Assembly (NCBI RefSeq): GCF_000938265.1
Contig: NZ_JYFC01000006.1
Coordinates: 1-64,000 of the forward strand
Reading direction: 5' to 3'
DNA from: Agreia bicolorata
Lineage (GTDB): Bacteria > Actinomycetota > Actinomycetes > Actinomycetales > Microbacteriaceae
Length of the DNA stretch: 64,000 nucleotides
In this document: positions 17,884-26,786 of the stretch, in pieces
Numbering within the stretch: the first letter of the stretch is position 1
Layout: every line of letters begins with the position of its first letter
The notes under the pieces: generated by a model
Told to the model about the DNA's origin: nothing
Seen by the model: the letters and a program-made list of their open reading frames with translations, nothing else
The model's database searches: none
Position numbers and translations under genes: made by a program

Positions 17884-17896
17884 CAGGAACCACCGA

Positions 17897-17927
17897 GTGG
17901 GCCAGCGGACATGTGCCGCTGGCCCAC
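17897..17927 (+). terminator. Perfect 12-bp-stem hairpin after the chimeric remnant
   Basis: GTGGGCCAGCGG (17897-17908) pairs perfectly with CCGCTGGCCCAC (17916-17927) around a 7-base loop. It sits just after the surface-protein tail stop and has no T-run, as is usual for terminators in high-GC actinobacteria. It was probably the original terminator of the deleted surface-protein gene. Confidence 0.65.
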
Positions 17928-17947
17928 CGGCATTTCAGAGGAAAGTC

Positions 17948-18385
17948 ATGGCCTTGAACGAAGCCCTGAACCCCACCGGCCCGGGCTTCAAGCGAGGGCA
18001 GGACCGCGTGATCGGCATTCTCCGGGCCGCGTCACACCGAGAAACCGAATCACATGGCCCCGACCGGCGCATCGCCTTCCGAACCACCAGGCATCTCATC
18101 GAGGGTGCCCAACGGTCAGGCCTGACAGATACCGCCATAGCGGAAGCGCTCGGCGTGAAGCGCGACACCATACGATCCCGCAGCGGTGTAGACGGAATAA
18201 TCGACCCCGCAATATTCGTCGAACTCGCCTCCATCACACACAGTGACATCGAACAGTGGCGCGAAGACCGGCACCTCGAGTTGATCGGCCCAGACCGCGG
18301 TGGGCTAGTCGGCTACCGCGCATCCGAACTTCTCAGCGCCGTCGTGCGAGACGCACTCCTCGCCGACCCGGCTTCTCGGTACTAG
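17948..18385 (+). CDS. Helix-turn-helix protein of unknown function
   Basis: The start at ATG 17948 is supported by AGAGGAAAG just upstream and gives 145 aa. The middle of the protein (about residues 58-76) reads GLTDTAIAEALGVKRDTIR, a clear helix-turn-helix. The remaining sequence has no recognised family. Its stop overlaps the convergent toxin-like gene by four bases. It could regulate the neighbouring toxin-antitoxin pair, but this is only inference from position. Confidence 0.6.
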   Translation: MALNEALNPTGPGFKRGQDRVIGILRAASHRETESHGPDRRIAFRTTRHLIEGAQRSGLTDTAIAEALGVKRDTIRSRSGVDGIIDPAIFVELASITHSDIEQWREDRHLELIGPDRGGLVGYRASELLSAVVRDALLADPASRY

Positions 18386-19119
18386 CGATGGCCACGATGC
18401 GCGCCAGCGTGACCCTTCTTGCGTATGCATGTCTTCTTGGCCAAGGGCAGTAGCGCGCCACACCGATCATCGCGCCTCGATGCGAACACACGCTCCGGGG
18501 TCGCGCTGCTGGCAACCCGTTTCATGGCAGCGACCATGGCTGCTTGCCGGTCGAGCGTTCCGCTCGCCCAGGCTGCCTCCATCGCCACGGTGAGCTCACT
18601 CTTTGTCAGAAGTCGTGCGAATTCCTCATCGAGGATGTCCGCCGCGACGGCGGCTTTCACCAGGCCCTCAGGGGCGGCTTCCTCGACGTAGTCCCATTCC
18701 TCGAGCCCCAGGCGTCCTTTCGTTTCTCCGAGAATCTGAAGTGCATCCCAGATCTGCGTTTGCTCATCCGGAGTGAGTTTGCCGGAGTGGACAAGGTCGT
18801 GTGCTTCGGCGCACACCTCATCGTCGCGACGGAGTCCGATCGTGATGATTTCTACTGTCCCGACATCTTTCTGCGTCTTAGCGCGATAGATGATGCGGTA
18901 GTCCCGCCTGCACGCCTCAACGGTGTTGAAGCCCACGAGGTTTGTGGCTGGCTTTTTCGACAGGCGGTGCTTTCCGGCCGGCGACACGAACAGGCCGACG
19001 ATCGTGTCGAAGACCTCCTCACGGTCGGAGGCATTTACGTTTGCGATAAGCCACTCGATGCTCTCATCGGTGAAAACTACTTCGGCCTGATCGTCGGGGA
19101 AACGATCACCCGGCTGCAA
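18382..19119 (-). CDS. RelE-superfamily toxin with a long C-terminal extension
   Basis: The first ~85 residues resemble RelE/ParE-type toxins: FTDESIEWLIANVNASDREEVFDTIVG, then HRLSKKPATNLVGFNTVEACRRDYRIIYRA and VEIITIGLRRD. RelE toxins cleave mRNA on ribosomes and ParE types poison gyrase; this one cannot be placed firmly. Normal toxins end near 90 aa, but here about 155 residues follow, with an acidic helical part and a terminal RCGALLPLAKKTC...GHAGAHRGH that looks like a C-C-H-H metal site. The start overlaps the antitoxin gene by 14 bases, the classic antitoxin-first layout. Confidence 0.7.
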   Translation of the reverse strand: MQPGDRFPDDQAEVVFTDESIEWLIANVNASDREEVFDTIVGLFVSPAGKHRLSKKPATNLVGFNTVEACRRDYRIIYRAKTQKDVGTVEIITIGLRRDDEVCAEAHDLVHSGKLTPDEQTQIWDALQILGETKGRLGLEEWDYVEEAAPEGLVKAAVAADILDEEFARLLTKSELTVAMEAAWASGTLDRQAAMVAAMKRVASSATPERVFASRRDDRCGALLPLAKKTCIRKKGHAGAHRGHR

Positions 19120-19381
19120 GCAGGCGCTCCTTCGCGACGTTGGTGCTCACCATGGTCGAGCGATCGGCGACAAGGTTGGCCGCTATGCTGAGCAGCTTCA
19201 GCTCGGCCTCCTTCAGCACCCGGCGCTGTTCGTCATATTCGGCAGCCGACACCACTACGGCCACAGGCTTGCCGTGGGAGGTCAGCTTGACCGGACGCTC
19301 CTGCGCCTCCGAGGTGAGGAAACCGATGCCCCGTTTCGCTGCGGTGCCCGAGGTCAGAGTCAGGGGTTTAGTCGTGGTCAT
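19106..19381 (-). CDS. Phd/YefM-type antitoxin
   Basis: The 91-aa protein has the antitoxin fold signature RPVKLTSHGKPVAVVVSAAEYDE (residues about 29-51), which follows a short N-terminal DNA-binding part, and a helical C-terminus expected to wrap the toxin. Such antitoxins repress their own operon and neutralise the partner. The gene precedes and overlaps the toxin by 14 bases. It is close to the family's usual length of 80-90 aa. Confidence 0.82.
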   Translation of the reverse strand: MTTTKPLTLTSGTAAKRGIGFLTSEAQERPVKLTSHGKPVAVVVSAAEYDEQRRVLKEAELKLLSIAANLVADRSTMVSTNVAKERLLAAG

Positions 19382-19530
19382 GACACCAAGCTATCGCTTT
19401 TAGTGCAAAAATATACAGAATTTGACACGCGGTGTTCGTCTCGGGATACGAAGTGGTCGGCGGCGTCGACCATGCGTGCACGCCGGCAATGCTCTCGTTG
19501 GATCACCGTCTCCTTGGCGAAGGCGTGCCC

Positions 19531-20202
19531 CTATCGCTCACGGTGACCATCAATTTCAGCAACGTCAATGCACCCCCAAGCCCCAGCCGGCTGCGCCGTA
19601 AAGGAGAGGTAAGAAGTGACGTATCTATCGAGTATGAGCTTCGACTCTCGCAGCATGGCTGGGTCTCCGTCAGGCGAGATGGTGAAGGCCCGCCGAATGA
19701 GGGCATCCGCCAGGCGCACGACGAGTTCGAGATGGCGGTGCAACGATGGCTCGTTTATAGCTGGCTGTGAGGGTTGCACGAGCTGAAGGTGAAGCCGCGC
19801 AATACGGTCGCTCTCAGTGGGCCGGTCGGCGACCTGGTATCGCTGCACCGCGGGGATCGGCCCACTGCCCTCTCGCAGCGTGGACTCACGAATATGGAAG
19901 TGCATCGAGAGGACATCGGCCGGGGCGCAGATGACGTGGTCTTTTCTGTAGGCCTCCACAGCCTGTTCATACAGCGACCAGTCCTGAGCGACGAGCGCAC
20001 AGCGGATGTCATGCACGTCGCAGAAGTAGCGGTAGAGGCCGGCGACCGAGCACCCTGCCACCTCCGCGATCCTCGTTGTCGTCATCGGCCCCTCCTGGCC
20101 CATGGCAATAGCGCGTGCCGCGTCGAGGATGGAATCGACGAAAACGTGTGACTTTCTGTACTTCGGAATCACCCGGGTCGTGAGTGGTTGTGTGTTCGCC
20201 AA
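19531..20202 (-). CDS. TetR-family transcriptional regulator
   Basis: The helix-turn-helix is clear in TTRIAEVAGCSVAGLYRYFCDVHDI (residues about 40-65 from the TTG). The rest, about 150 aa, is an all-helical ligand domain with HRHLELVVRLADALIRRAF. The start is uncertain: TTG 20202 has AGAGGA 9 bases upstream and is preferred, and TTG 20232 is the outer limit. No target gene is adjacent in an obvious way. Direct repeats at 20301-20349 upstream could be its operators. Confidence 0.78.
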   Translation of the reverse strand: MANTQPLTTRVIPKYRKSHVFVDSILDAARAIAMGQEGPMTTTRIAEVAGCSVAGLYRYFCDVHDIRCALVAQDWSLYEQAVEAYRKDHVICAPADVLSMHFHIRESTLREGSGPIPAVQRYQVADRPTESDRIARLHLQLVQPSQPAINEPSLHRHLELVVRLADALIRRAFTISPDGDPAMLRESKLILDRYVTSYLSFTAQPAGAWGCIDVAEIDGHRER

Positions 20203-20300
20203 GAGAAATGGTCCTCTCGTTTCAGCGCCCAAAATGTCGCAGATTTACTGACAGAAAGGGCCATCTTGAGCCGCCGCAGCCGAGGAATTTCGTACGAGGT

Positions 20301-20349
20301 CGATATCTCATCCTCGAAAACACACCGAGGGGACGATATTTCACCCTCG
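20301..20349. promoter_or_regulatory. Two 16-bp direct repeats upstream of tetR
   Basis: CGATATCTCATCCTCG (20301-20316) and CGATATTTCACCCTCG (20334-20349) match at 14 of 16 bases. Their starts are 33 bases apart, close to three helical turns, so proteins bound to both would lie on the same DNA face. They lie between the tetR gene and the 3' end of the lipid kinase gene. A regulatory role is inferred from spacing and position only. Confidence 0.45.
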
Positions 20350-20368
20350 GAGGCTCAGGGAACGGAGG

Positions 20369-21388
20369 CTACGCAGGCACCTTCACACGCAGTGCACCCG
20401 GCTCGACCCAGCTGTGCACGGCGGTGACCTCGCCGAACTCGTCGCCGTCTAGCTGGAACTCCTCGGGTTCAGCGACGACCAATTTCAGGTCCTTGCCCGT
20501 GTGATACGTCACCGAGCGCACATCGCGAGACAGGTCGATGATCTTGCGACCGGCCGCCGACTTGCGCAGAACCCCGTTCTCCCATGCGATCTTGTTCCAC
20601 ACCTTGAGCCAGCCGAATGGGCCCTCGGGGCGCAACGCCATGATGTCGAGCACACCGTCGTCGAGTCGGGCATCCGGAATAAGGAGCACGCCGCCGGGAA
20701 GCACGCCGCAGTTGCCCACCATCACGGTGTGCGCCGACGTCGACTTCCATGGCGAGCCGTCGATCGAGAAGCGGAACTTCACGGGATGCAGTTCGGGCAG
20801 CGACCGACCGACGCCGTCTACGTAGGCCAGCCATCCGACGGCCTTCTTGAGCCTCGAGTTGGTGTTCGCGATCATTTTGGCATCGAGACCAAGGCCTGCC
20901 ATGACGAGAAAGACGTGCTCCTGAACGTCGCCGTCGGGCCTCGTGATCGCGGCGAGGCCCAGATCGATCACCCGGTCGCGACCGGTGAAGATGATGCCGA
21001 GCGCCTTCTCGGTGTGGGGAACGCCCATGTCGAGGTTGCGGGCCAGCAGGTTGCCCGTGCCGCTCGGAAGCAGGCCGAGGGCGGCCCCGGTGTTGCGCAG
21101 CCCTTCGGCCACTGCTCTGACCGTGCCATCTCCGCCCGCGGCGATCACCACCGTGGCTCCCTGCTCGACCGCCTGGCGGGTGAGGTTCTGGCCGGCCTCG
21201 TCGATCGTGGTCTCGAACCAGAGGGTCTTCTCGAACCCGGCCTTTTTGGCAGCCCGGTTGATCTCGACGCGCAGCTTGGTGACATCCACTTTGATCGGGT
21301 TGTAGACGACGGCAGCCCGCTGGGATTCGGCGGGTTCTTCGATTGTGACCACGAGTGTAAAGCTACCGCGTTGTTCATCAACGGCCAT
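20369..21388 (-). CDS. Diacylglycerol kinase-family lipid kinase
   Basis: The 339-aa protein belongs to the DAGK catalytic family that phosphorylates diacylglycerol or related lipids at the membrane. Motifs seen are VVYNPIK near the N-terminus, IAAGGDGTVRAVAEGL with the nucleotide-binding GGDGT, and LLPSGTGNLLARNLDMG. The C-terminal part carries GVLLIPDARLDDGVLDI, typical of the DgkB/YegS beta-sandwich domain. ATG 21388 gives family length. The gene is divergent from serS with only 35 bases between starts, so the promoters overlap. Confidence 0.9.
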   Translation of the reverse strand: MAVDEQRGSFTLVVTIEEPAESQRAAVVYNPIKVDVTKLRVEINRAAKKAGFEKTLWFETTIDEAGQNLTRQAVEQGATVVIAAGGDGTVRAVAEGLRNTGAALGLLPSGTGNLLARNLDMGVPHTEKALGIIFTGRDRVIDLGLAAITRPDGDVQEHVFLVMAGLGLDAKMIANTNSRLKKAVGWLAYVDGVGRSLPELHPVKFRFSIDGSPWKSTSAHTVMVGNCGVLPGGVLLIPDARLDDGVLDIMALRPEGPFGWLKVWNKIAWENGVLRKSAAGRKIIDLSRDVRSVTYHTGKDLKLVVAEPEEFQLDGDEFGEVTAVHSWVEPGALRVKVPA

Positions 21389-21423
21389 CCGGGCGCGCGT
21401 GCGGCAAAAGGTAGGCTTGAGCG

Positions 21424-22686
21424 GTGATCGATCCCGTACTCTTGCGCGAAAATCCCGATGTCCTCCGCCAATCGCAGGCAGCGAGGGGCGACTCCGTCGA
21501 TCTGGTCGATGCGGCACTGTCTGCTGACGCCGCCCGCCGGGCCGCCATCGGCGAGTTTGAGAACTTGCGAGCCAGCCAGAACGCGTTCGGCAAGAAGGTC
21601 GCGCAGGCCGCCAAAGAAGAGAAGAAGGCCCTCGTGGCGGAGGCCCAGTCGCTGGCCGCCGAGGTCAAGGCCGCGAGCCAGCGGGCGACGGATGCCGAGG
21701 CCCAGTTCACGACGATCGTTCGGCAGATCGCCAACCCGATCATCGACGGCGTGCCCGCCGGCGGCGAAGACGACTTCGTGACGCTGCGCGAGGTGGGAGA
21801 GCGCCCCTCGTTCGACTTCGAGCCGCGCGATCACGTGGAGCTCGGTGAGACGCTCGGCATCTTCGACCTGGCGCGCGGAGCCAAGGTCTCGGGTGCGCGG
21901 TTCTACTACCTCACCGGCATCGGAGCGCGACTCGAGCTCGCCCTTATGACGCTGGCGCTCGATCGCGCCGAGAAGAACGGATTCGTTCCGCTCATCGTTC
22001 CGACGCTGGTGCGGCCCGAGATCATGGCCGGCACCGGATTCCTCGGCGAGCACTCCGACGAGATCTACTACCTGCCCGCCGACGACCTCTACCTCACGGG
22101 AACGAGTGAGGTGGCGCTCGCGGGCTTCCACTCCGACGAGATCCTCGACCTCGAGGGCGGCTCGAAGCGCTACGCCGGATGGTCGACGTGCTACCGGCGC
22201 GAGGCCGGCTCGGGCGGAAAGGACACCCGCGGAATCCTGCGCGTGCACCAGTTCAACAAGCTCGAGATGTTCAGCTATGTGCTGCCCGAGAATGCTGAGG
22301 AGGAGCACCTCGCCCTGGTTTCGTTCCAGGAGCAGATGATGCAGGATCTTGGCCTCAGCTACCGGGTCATCGACACGGCGGCGGGCGACCTCGGCTCATC
22401 TGCAGCGCGCAAGTACGACATCGAGGCGTGGATTCCCACACAGGATGCGTACCGCGAGCTCACGTCGACCTCGAACTGCACGACCTTCCAGGCGCGCCGC
22501 CTCGACACCCGCTACCGCACCGAGAGCGGCAAGACGGCTCCCGTCGCGACGTTGAACGGCACACTCGCGACCACCCGCTGGATCGTGGCCATTCTCGAGA
22601 CGCACCAGCAGGCCGACGGATCGGTGATCGTGCCCGAAGTGCTTCGTCCGTATCTCAACGGGGTCGAGAGAATCGAACCGAAATGA
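21424..22686 (+). CDS. serS: Seryl-tRNA synthetase
   Basis: The 420-aa class II synthetase charges tRNA-Ser with serine. The N-terminal coiled-coil arm that holds the long variable arm of tRNA-Ser spans residues about 25-100. Motif 2 reads [25 protein letters not shown], and motif 3 is [18 protein letters not shown]. The start is GTG 21424. Two tRNA-Ser genes lie just downstream (23584, 25082). Its stop overlaps the HAD phosphatase start in ATGA. Confidence 0.96.
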   Translation: MIDPVLLRENPDVLRQSQAARGDSVDLVDAALSADAARRAAIGEFENLRASQNAFGKKVAQAAKEEKKALVAEAQSLAAEVKAASQRATDAEAQFTTIVRQIANPIIDGVPAGGEDDFVTLREVGERPSFDFEPRDHVELGETLGIFDLARGAKVSGARFYYLTGIGARLELALMTLALDRAEKNGFVPLIVPTLVRPEIMAGTGFLGEHSDEIYYLPADDLYLTGTSEVALAGFHSDEILDLEGGSKRYAGWSTCYRREAGSGGKDTRGILRVHQFNKLEMFSYVLPENAEEEHLALVSFQEQMMQDLGLSYRVIDTAAGDLGSSAARKYDIEAWIPTQDAYRELTSTSNCTTFQARRLDTRYRTESGKTAPVATLNGTLATTRWIVAILETHQQADGSVIVPEVLRPYLNGVERIEPK

Positions 22687-23516
22687 CCGGCGATTTTTCG
22701 GATGGCGCCTCCGGCGACGATCGCTGGCTGCTCGCTCTCGACATCGACGGCACGGTCATCTACGAAGATGGCACCCTGACCGACGCGGTTCGCGACGAGG
22801 TCGCTCGGGTTTCGGGGCTCGGCCACGAGGTCATGCTGGCGACCGGGCGGTCTGTGGCATCGACTCTGCCGATGCTCGACCAGCTGTCGATCACGCCGGA
22901 GTACGTGGTGTGCTCGAACGGTGCCATCACGCTCAAGCGCGACCCGACCGCGCCGGTGGGGTATCGCCGTGAGTTCGTCGAGACGTTCGGCCCCGGGCCG
23001 GTGCTCACGAAGATCAGGTCTCATCTTTCCGAGGCGAGCTTCGCCGTCGAAGACGAAGAGGGCAACTTCTGCTACTACGGCACGTTCCCCGTGTCTGCGG
23101 CCGATGTGGGCAGCCGAGCCGTGCCGTTCGAGCAGCTGCTCACCATCGAGGCGACGCGGGTCGTCGTGATCTCGCCCGACCACGACATGGAGGACTTTCT
23201 CTCCCTGGTCGAGCGCATGGGCCTGCACAAGGTGAGTTACGCCATCGGCTGGACGGCCTGGCTCGATATCGCCCCAGACGGTGTAAACAAAGCGACGGGT
23301 CTCGAGCGGGTGCGCGAGCTTCTGCATGTTCCGCGCGACCGCGTCTTCGCGATCGGCGACGGGCGCAACGACGTCGACATGCTGACCTGGGCAGGCGAAT
23401 ACGGCCGCGGAGTCGCGATGGGCCAGGCGCCCGACGACGTGCTGGCCGTGGCCAGCGAGGTGACGGCATCCGTGCACGAAGACGGCCTGGCCGTCGCCCT
23501 TCGTACGTTTTTGTAG
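22683..23516 (+). CDS. HAD-superfamily hydrolase, Cof type
   Basis: The 277-aa cytoplasmic phosphatase shows the Cof/IIB subfamily motifs: [10 protein letters not shown] (catalytic Asp pair, residues 18-22), LATGRS (motif II), the C2 cap, and [15 protein letters not shown] (motif IV). These enzymes dephosphorylate small metabolites such as sugar phosphates or FMN; the substrate here is unknown. The gene is translationally coupled to serS through ATGA. Confidence 0.9.
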   Translation: MTGDFSDGASGDDRWLLALDIDGTVIYEDGTLTDAVRDEVARVSGLGHEVMLATGRSVASTLPMLDQLSITPEYVVCSNGAITLKRDPTAPVGYRREFVETFGPGPVLTKIRSHLSEASFAVEDEEGNFCYYGTFPVSAADVGSRAVPFEQLLTIEATRVVVISPDHDMEDFLSLVERMGLHKVSYAIGWTAWLDIAPDGVNKATGLERVRELLHVPRDRVFAIGDGRNDVDMLTWAGEYGRGVAMGQAPDDVLAVASEVTASVHEDGLAVALRTFL

Positions 23517-23583
23517 GAACTGCCTGACCCACCGACGGATGCTGTTCGGTTAGAATCGTGGCTTGTCTGGTTCTGCCAGGCAT

Positions 23584-23671
23584 GGAGGGCTGTCCGAGCG
23601 GCCGATGGAGCCAGTCTTGAAAACTGGTGGGCAGAAATGTCTCTAGGGTTCGAATCCCTAGCCCTCCGCCA
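23584..23671 (+). tRNA. tRNA-Ser (anticodon UGA)
   Basis: GGAGGGC at 23584-23590 pairs with GCCCTCC at 23661-23667. The anticodon stem CCAGT/ACTGG closes the loop CTTGAAA with anticodon TGA. A long variable arm (GGGCAGAAATGTCTC) and the T-loop GGTTCGAATCC are present, as expected for class II tRNA-Ser. G is the discriminator and CCA is encoded (23669-23671). Confidence 0.95.
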
Positions 23672-23724
23672 TTCCAGCCCGATGACCGTGGTCTACCCGA
23701 GACCGTGTGCGTGAAAGGACCCGA

Positions 23725-25020
23725 ATGAGTGCAGATTCTTCGCGTCGCCGCACGCCATCGCCTCGACCGACGGCGATTCGCCACGGTCGGCAGCGCACAT
23801 CCACTGTTGTCGCATCCTTCTTCAGGACCGTTGGTCTTGTGCTGGCCGTCGCTCTCGTCAGCGGAGTCTCGATCGCTGCGATCGCCACGTGGGACGTAGG
23901 TAAGGATCTCACCGTCGTCGCTCTCGAGGGCGACAAGACCGACGTTGCACCGCCCGATATCGCCGCGATCGAGGGCGGGGTGAATCTGCTGCTCGTCGGC
24001 AGCGACAGTCGTGCCGGTCAGGGTGAGGCCTACGGCGATGAGACGTCGAATCTGAACGACGTCACGATGCTGCTGCACATCTCGCAGGATCACTCGAGCG
24101 CCTCTGTCGTCAGCTTTCCGCGCGACCTCGTCGTGTCGATCCCCGAATGCCCGGATGGCGAGGGCGGCACGAGCGACGCCATGTCGGCGCAGCCGATCAA
24201 CGTCACTCTGCTCTACGGTGGTCTGCCCTGCACCGTGCTCACGGTCGAGAAGCTCACCGGACTCGAGATTCCCTTCGCCGCCGAGATCCAGTTCAACGGC
24301 GTGATCGAGATGTCGAACGCGGTCGGCGGCGTGCCCGTGTGCGTAGCGTCGCCCATCGACGACGATTGGACGAACACGCATCTCACGGCGGGCACGCACC
24401 AGCTGGCGGGCATGGATGCGCTGCAGTTCTTGAGGACCAGACATGGCGTCGGCGACGGCAGCGACCTGGGGCGCATCAGCTCGCAGCAGGTCTTCTTGTC
24501 GTCGCTCGTGCGAACGATCAAGAGTTCGGACACGCTCACCGACGTCACCAAGCTCTATGGCCTGGCCAAGGCTGCCGCCAGTAATATGCAGGTCTCCACG
24601 AGGCTGAGCTCGCCCGACACCATGGTGTCGATCGCGGTCGCCCTCAAAGACATTCCGCTCGAGAAGATCGGGTTCTACGCCTATCCGGGAACGACCGGCG
24701 GCTCGGGCGTGTACTCCGGCAAGGTGCAGCCGAACGTTCTCGACGCCGAGGCCATGTTCGCCGCGATCCGGGCAGACCAGCCGATCGTCGCCGAAGCCGG
24801 CAATACCGGGCTGGGAGCCGAGGTAGACCCGAACGCCCTGCCCCTGGCATCCGATGCCCCGGCCGACCCCGGCGCCGGCGAGTCGGCGGCCGTCGAATCG
24901 GATGCGGCCGCAGACCTGACCCAGGCCGGTCAGGCCGGCTCGGCTGCGACGGTGCTTCCGAAGAGCATCACGGGCCAATCCGCTGCCGAATACACCTGCA
25001 CCAAGGGCTTCGATTACTGA
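23725..25020 (+). CDS. LytR-CpsA-Psr (LCP) family cell-wall glycopolymer ligase
   Basis: The 431-aa protein has a short cytoplasmic tail, one TM segment (residues about 38-58) and an extracellular LCP domain. Motifs are VNLLLVGSDSRAG, LNDVTMLLHISQDHSSASVVSFPRDLVVSIP (start of the pyrophosphatase/transferase core), INVTLLYGG, and DALQFLRTRHGVGDGSDLGRISSQQ, with the Arg cluster that binds the polyprenyl pyrophosphate. LCP proteins attach secondary polymers to peptidoglycan. A low-complexity Ala/Asp linker and a short Cys-containing C-terminus follow. Start ATG 23725 has AAAGGA 7 bases upstream. Confidence 0.92.
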   Translation: MSADSSRRRTPSPRPTAIRHGRQRTSTVVASFFRTVGLVLAVALVSGVSIAAIATWDVGKDLTVVALEGDKTDVAPPDIAAIEGGVNLLLVGSDSRAGQGEAYGDETSNLNDVTMLLHISQDHSSASVVSFPRDLVVSIPECPDGEGGTSDAMSAQPINVTLLYGGLPCTVLTVEKLTGLEIPFAAEIQFNGVIEMSNAVGGVPVCVASPIDDDWTNTHLTAGTHQLAGMDALQFLRTRHGVGDGSDLGRISSQQVFLSSLVRTIKSSDTLTDVTKLYGLAKAAASNMQVSTRLSSPDTMVSIAVALKDIPLEKIGFYAYPGTTGGSGVYSGKVQPNVLDAEAMFAAIRADQPIVAEAGNTGLGAEVDPNALPLASDAPADPGAGESAAVESDAAADLTQAGQAGSAATVLPKSITGQSAAEYTCTKGFDY

Positions 25021-25081
25021 TCGACAGACCGAAAACGAAGATTCGGCCGACGTCAGCTATGATTGCTGAGGCGCAAGCCAA

Positions 25082-25170
25082 GGAGACGTCGCATAGTCCG
25101 GCCTAGTGCACCACCCTGCTAAGGTGGAGTGGGGGAAACCCCACCGAGGGTTCAAATCCCTCCGTCTCCG
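25082..25170 (+). tRNA. tRNA-Ser (anticodon GCU)
   Basis: GGAGACG at 25082-25088 pairs with CGTCTCC at 25163-25169. The anticodon stem CCACC/GGTGG encloses CTGCTAA with anticodon GCT. A strong variable-arm hairpin (GTGGGGG/CCCCAC) and the T-loop GGTTCAAATCC complete a class II tRNA-Ser. The discriminator is G at 25170 and CCA is not fully encoded. Confidence 0.95.
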
Positions 25171-25194
25171 CACTGTGTGTTTATCACTCGGTGA

Positions 25195-25229
25195 AACCCG
25201 CTCGGCCACTGTGGTCAGGCGGGTTTTTT
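25195..25229 (+). terminator. Rho-independent terminator after tRNA-Ser(GCU)
   Basis: AACCCGC (25195-25201) pairs with GCGGGTT (25219-25225), and a run of T closes it at 25224-25229. It lies 25 bases past the tRNA, where it would end the tRNA transcript. Confidence 0.85.
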
Positions 25230-25251
25230 GCGTACCCACCGGGGCGCGGTG

Positions 25252-25315
25252 CACTGAGGTGCGGAGTATGGCCGCATCCCGTCGTCGAATAGCGGCCATA
25301 TTCCGCACCTCAGTG
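25252..25315. repeat. Large inverted repeat, 24-bp arms
   Basis: The arm at 25252-25275 begins CACTGAGGTGCGGAGTATGG. The arm at 25292-25315 is its inverted copy with a single mismatch (C to T in ATATTCC). The loop is 16 bases. The element lies 37 bases beyond the end of the tRNA terminator in a 430-base gene-free stretch (25171-25602) whose remainder shows nothing recognisable. It is unrelated in sequence to the TCAGGAAAA repeat family. Confidence 0.75.
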
Positions 25316-25602
25316 ATATCAGGGTGCTGGCGAGGTGCTGGCGTGGGTCAGACCTTAGCGCCGCCGGCGAGCAGCGTGAGAGCAAAGCCGATAAGGAGGC
25401 CGCGCTCTGTATCCTGACCCGTTGCGGCGGGGGCGGCTGAGCCATCCGCGATCTGGCCCGTGATGCAAATGCTGAGAAGTTGGCCATGTGAGCTCGCGGT
25501 CTCAGGCTTCGGCCAGGCCAGCGCTCGAAAATGAAGGGCCCGTCAAGAGCGGCGCAACGGTCGACGACTCAGCCTCGTCGCGAAGCAGATGAGGAAGCGT
25601 TG

Positions 25603-26442
25603 GTGAACGAACCTGAACCGCCCCAAACCGAGATTCTCGCCAGCATCTCCATGCCTGACGGGAGCCGCTTCGAGGTGCGCCACGCAGTTCTCCCCAGCGG
25701 CACATCGACAGGGTGGCACTACCACGACGGTTGGCAGACCGGCTTTCTGCTGCGCGGCGCAATCAGCCACACCACCGAAGACCACAGTGCCGTCTTCGGG
25801 ATCGCCACGCCGCTGGTCGAGCAGCCTGGAATCGTTCACATCGCGCACAGCACGGGTGACGAGGGGGCGGAGCTGCTGTTCCTGTCGCACATTCCTGCGG
25901 GTTCCGAGGCGGCAGTGCCGTGTTCGGCTCCAAACGAGAATGCCCCAGCAGCCACCTCGCAGGCGGGCGCTTCATCCATCGCCGTTCCGCTCGGCAAGCC
26001 CGTCTTCGCACAGGCCTTCCGTTACACCGCGATGTACGGCCCCAAACCCTTCCCCGAGGCTCTGCTGATCTACCTCGACAACGGCTCCTACAAGATCCTC
26101 TCGCCGGGCGAGGAGCACTACGGCAGCTACGTCTCGGCCACCGAGCTCGCAGCTGACGCTCCGCCCCGGCACGTCTCGTTCCTCTCGTGGCCGGCGGATG
26201 ACTGGGATCGAAATGTGGCCTCGCATACCCTGACCTTCAACGTCGACACGGGCGCATACATCCAGACCCTCGTTCTACCGGGCGACCCGGTGCCGCACGC
26301 CCAGGCGGGCTACGCGCTGCCGATCGACGACCCGACCCATATCGACATGCGCGCGTCGTGGGAGCAGGTGCGCGTGACTTACGCCGAGGTGTTCGAGCGA
26401 CTCATTGCGGGGGAGCGGCGGCGGGCTGCCGAAGGGGCGTAA
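25603..26442 (+). CDS. Cupin-domain protein
   Basis: From GTG 25603 (GAGGAA upstream) the product is 279 aa. The N-terminal half contains a cupin barrel: STGWHYHDGWQTGFLLRGAI (with the His-x-His metal ligands) and QPGIVHIAHSTGDEGAELLFLS. The C-terminal half (YGPKPFPEALLIYLDNGSYKIL onwards) has no recognised motif. Cupins of this sort act as metal-dependent small-molecule binders or enzymes. The substrate is not identifiable. It may be co-inherited with the smaller cupin downstream. Confidence 0.7.
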   Translation: MNEPEPPQTEILASISMPDGSRFEVRHAVLPSGTSTGWHYHDGWQTGFLLRGAISHTTEDHSAVFGIATPLVEQPGIVHIAHSTGDEGAELLFLSHIPAGSEAAVPCSAPNENAPAATSQAGASSIAVPLGKPVFAQAFRYTAMYGPKPFPEALLIYLDNGSYKILSPGEEHYGSYVSATELAADAPPRHVSFLSWPADDWDRNVASHTLTFNVDTGAYIQTLVLPGDPVPHAQAGYALPIDDPTHIDMRASWEQVRVTYAEVFERLIAGERRRAAEGA

Positions 26443-26786
26443 CGCCCGGGGAGCTCGTCAGTCGCCCAGCGCGGCCTGGCCTGGCGCTACGACCTCTACG
26501 GCCCCGGCGCCCTCGTGCGCCTCGACCACTTCAACCGGGTCACTTCGGATGTGCCGCGCGGACGCAAGTACCACCGTTGCTCGCCAGCTCCGGCGGTGGA
26601 GCATCCGCGCCCTGGAGGGCGGTCCACGAGTCCCACCGCGACTTCCGGGCCTGTGACCAAAGTCCTCGGGGGTGCCTGCTTTTCGTGGCAACCTTCGATC
26701 ATGGAGACGACGCCTCTGCAGAACGATTCACGTACCACCCGCTTCGGAGTGGATGGGATCGGAGTGGCGACCGACGAGCTCCCCAC
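26443..26786 (+). other. Intergenic segment with decayed coding traces
   Basis: About 340 bases between the two cupin genes. One frame near 26470-26600 reads AWRYDLYGPGALVRLDHFNR followed by VTSDVPRGRKYHR, which is protein-like but has no start, no stop in the right place and no family I recognise. It is probably the remnant of a lost gene. A plausible promoter for the downstream cupin was not found. Confidence 0.4.
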
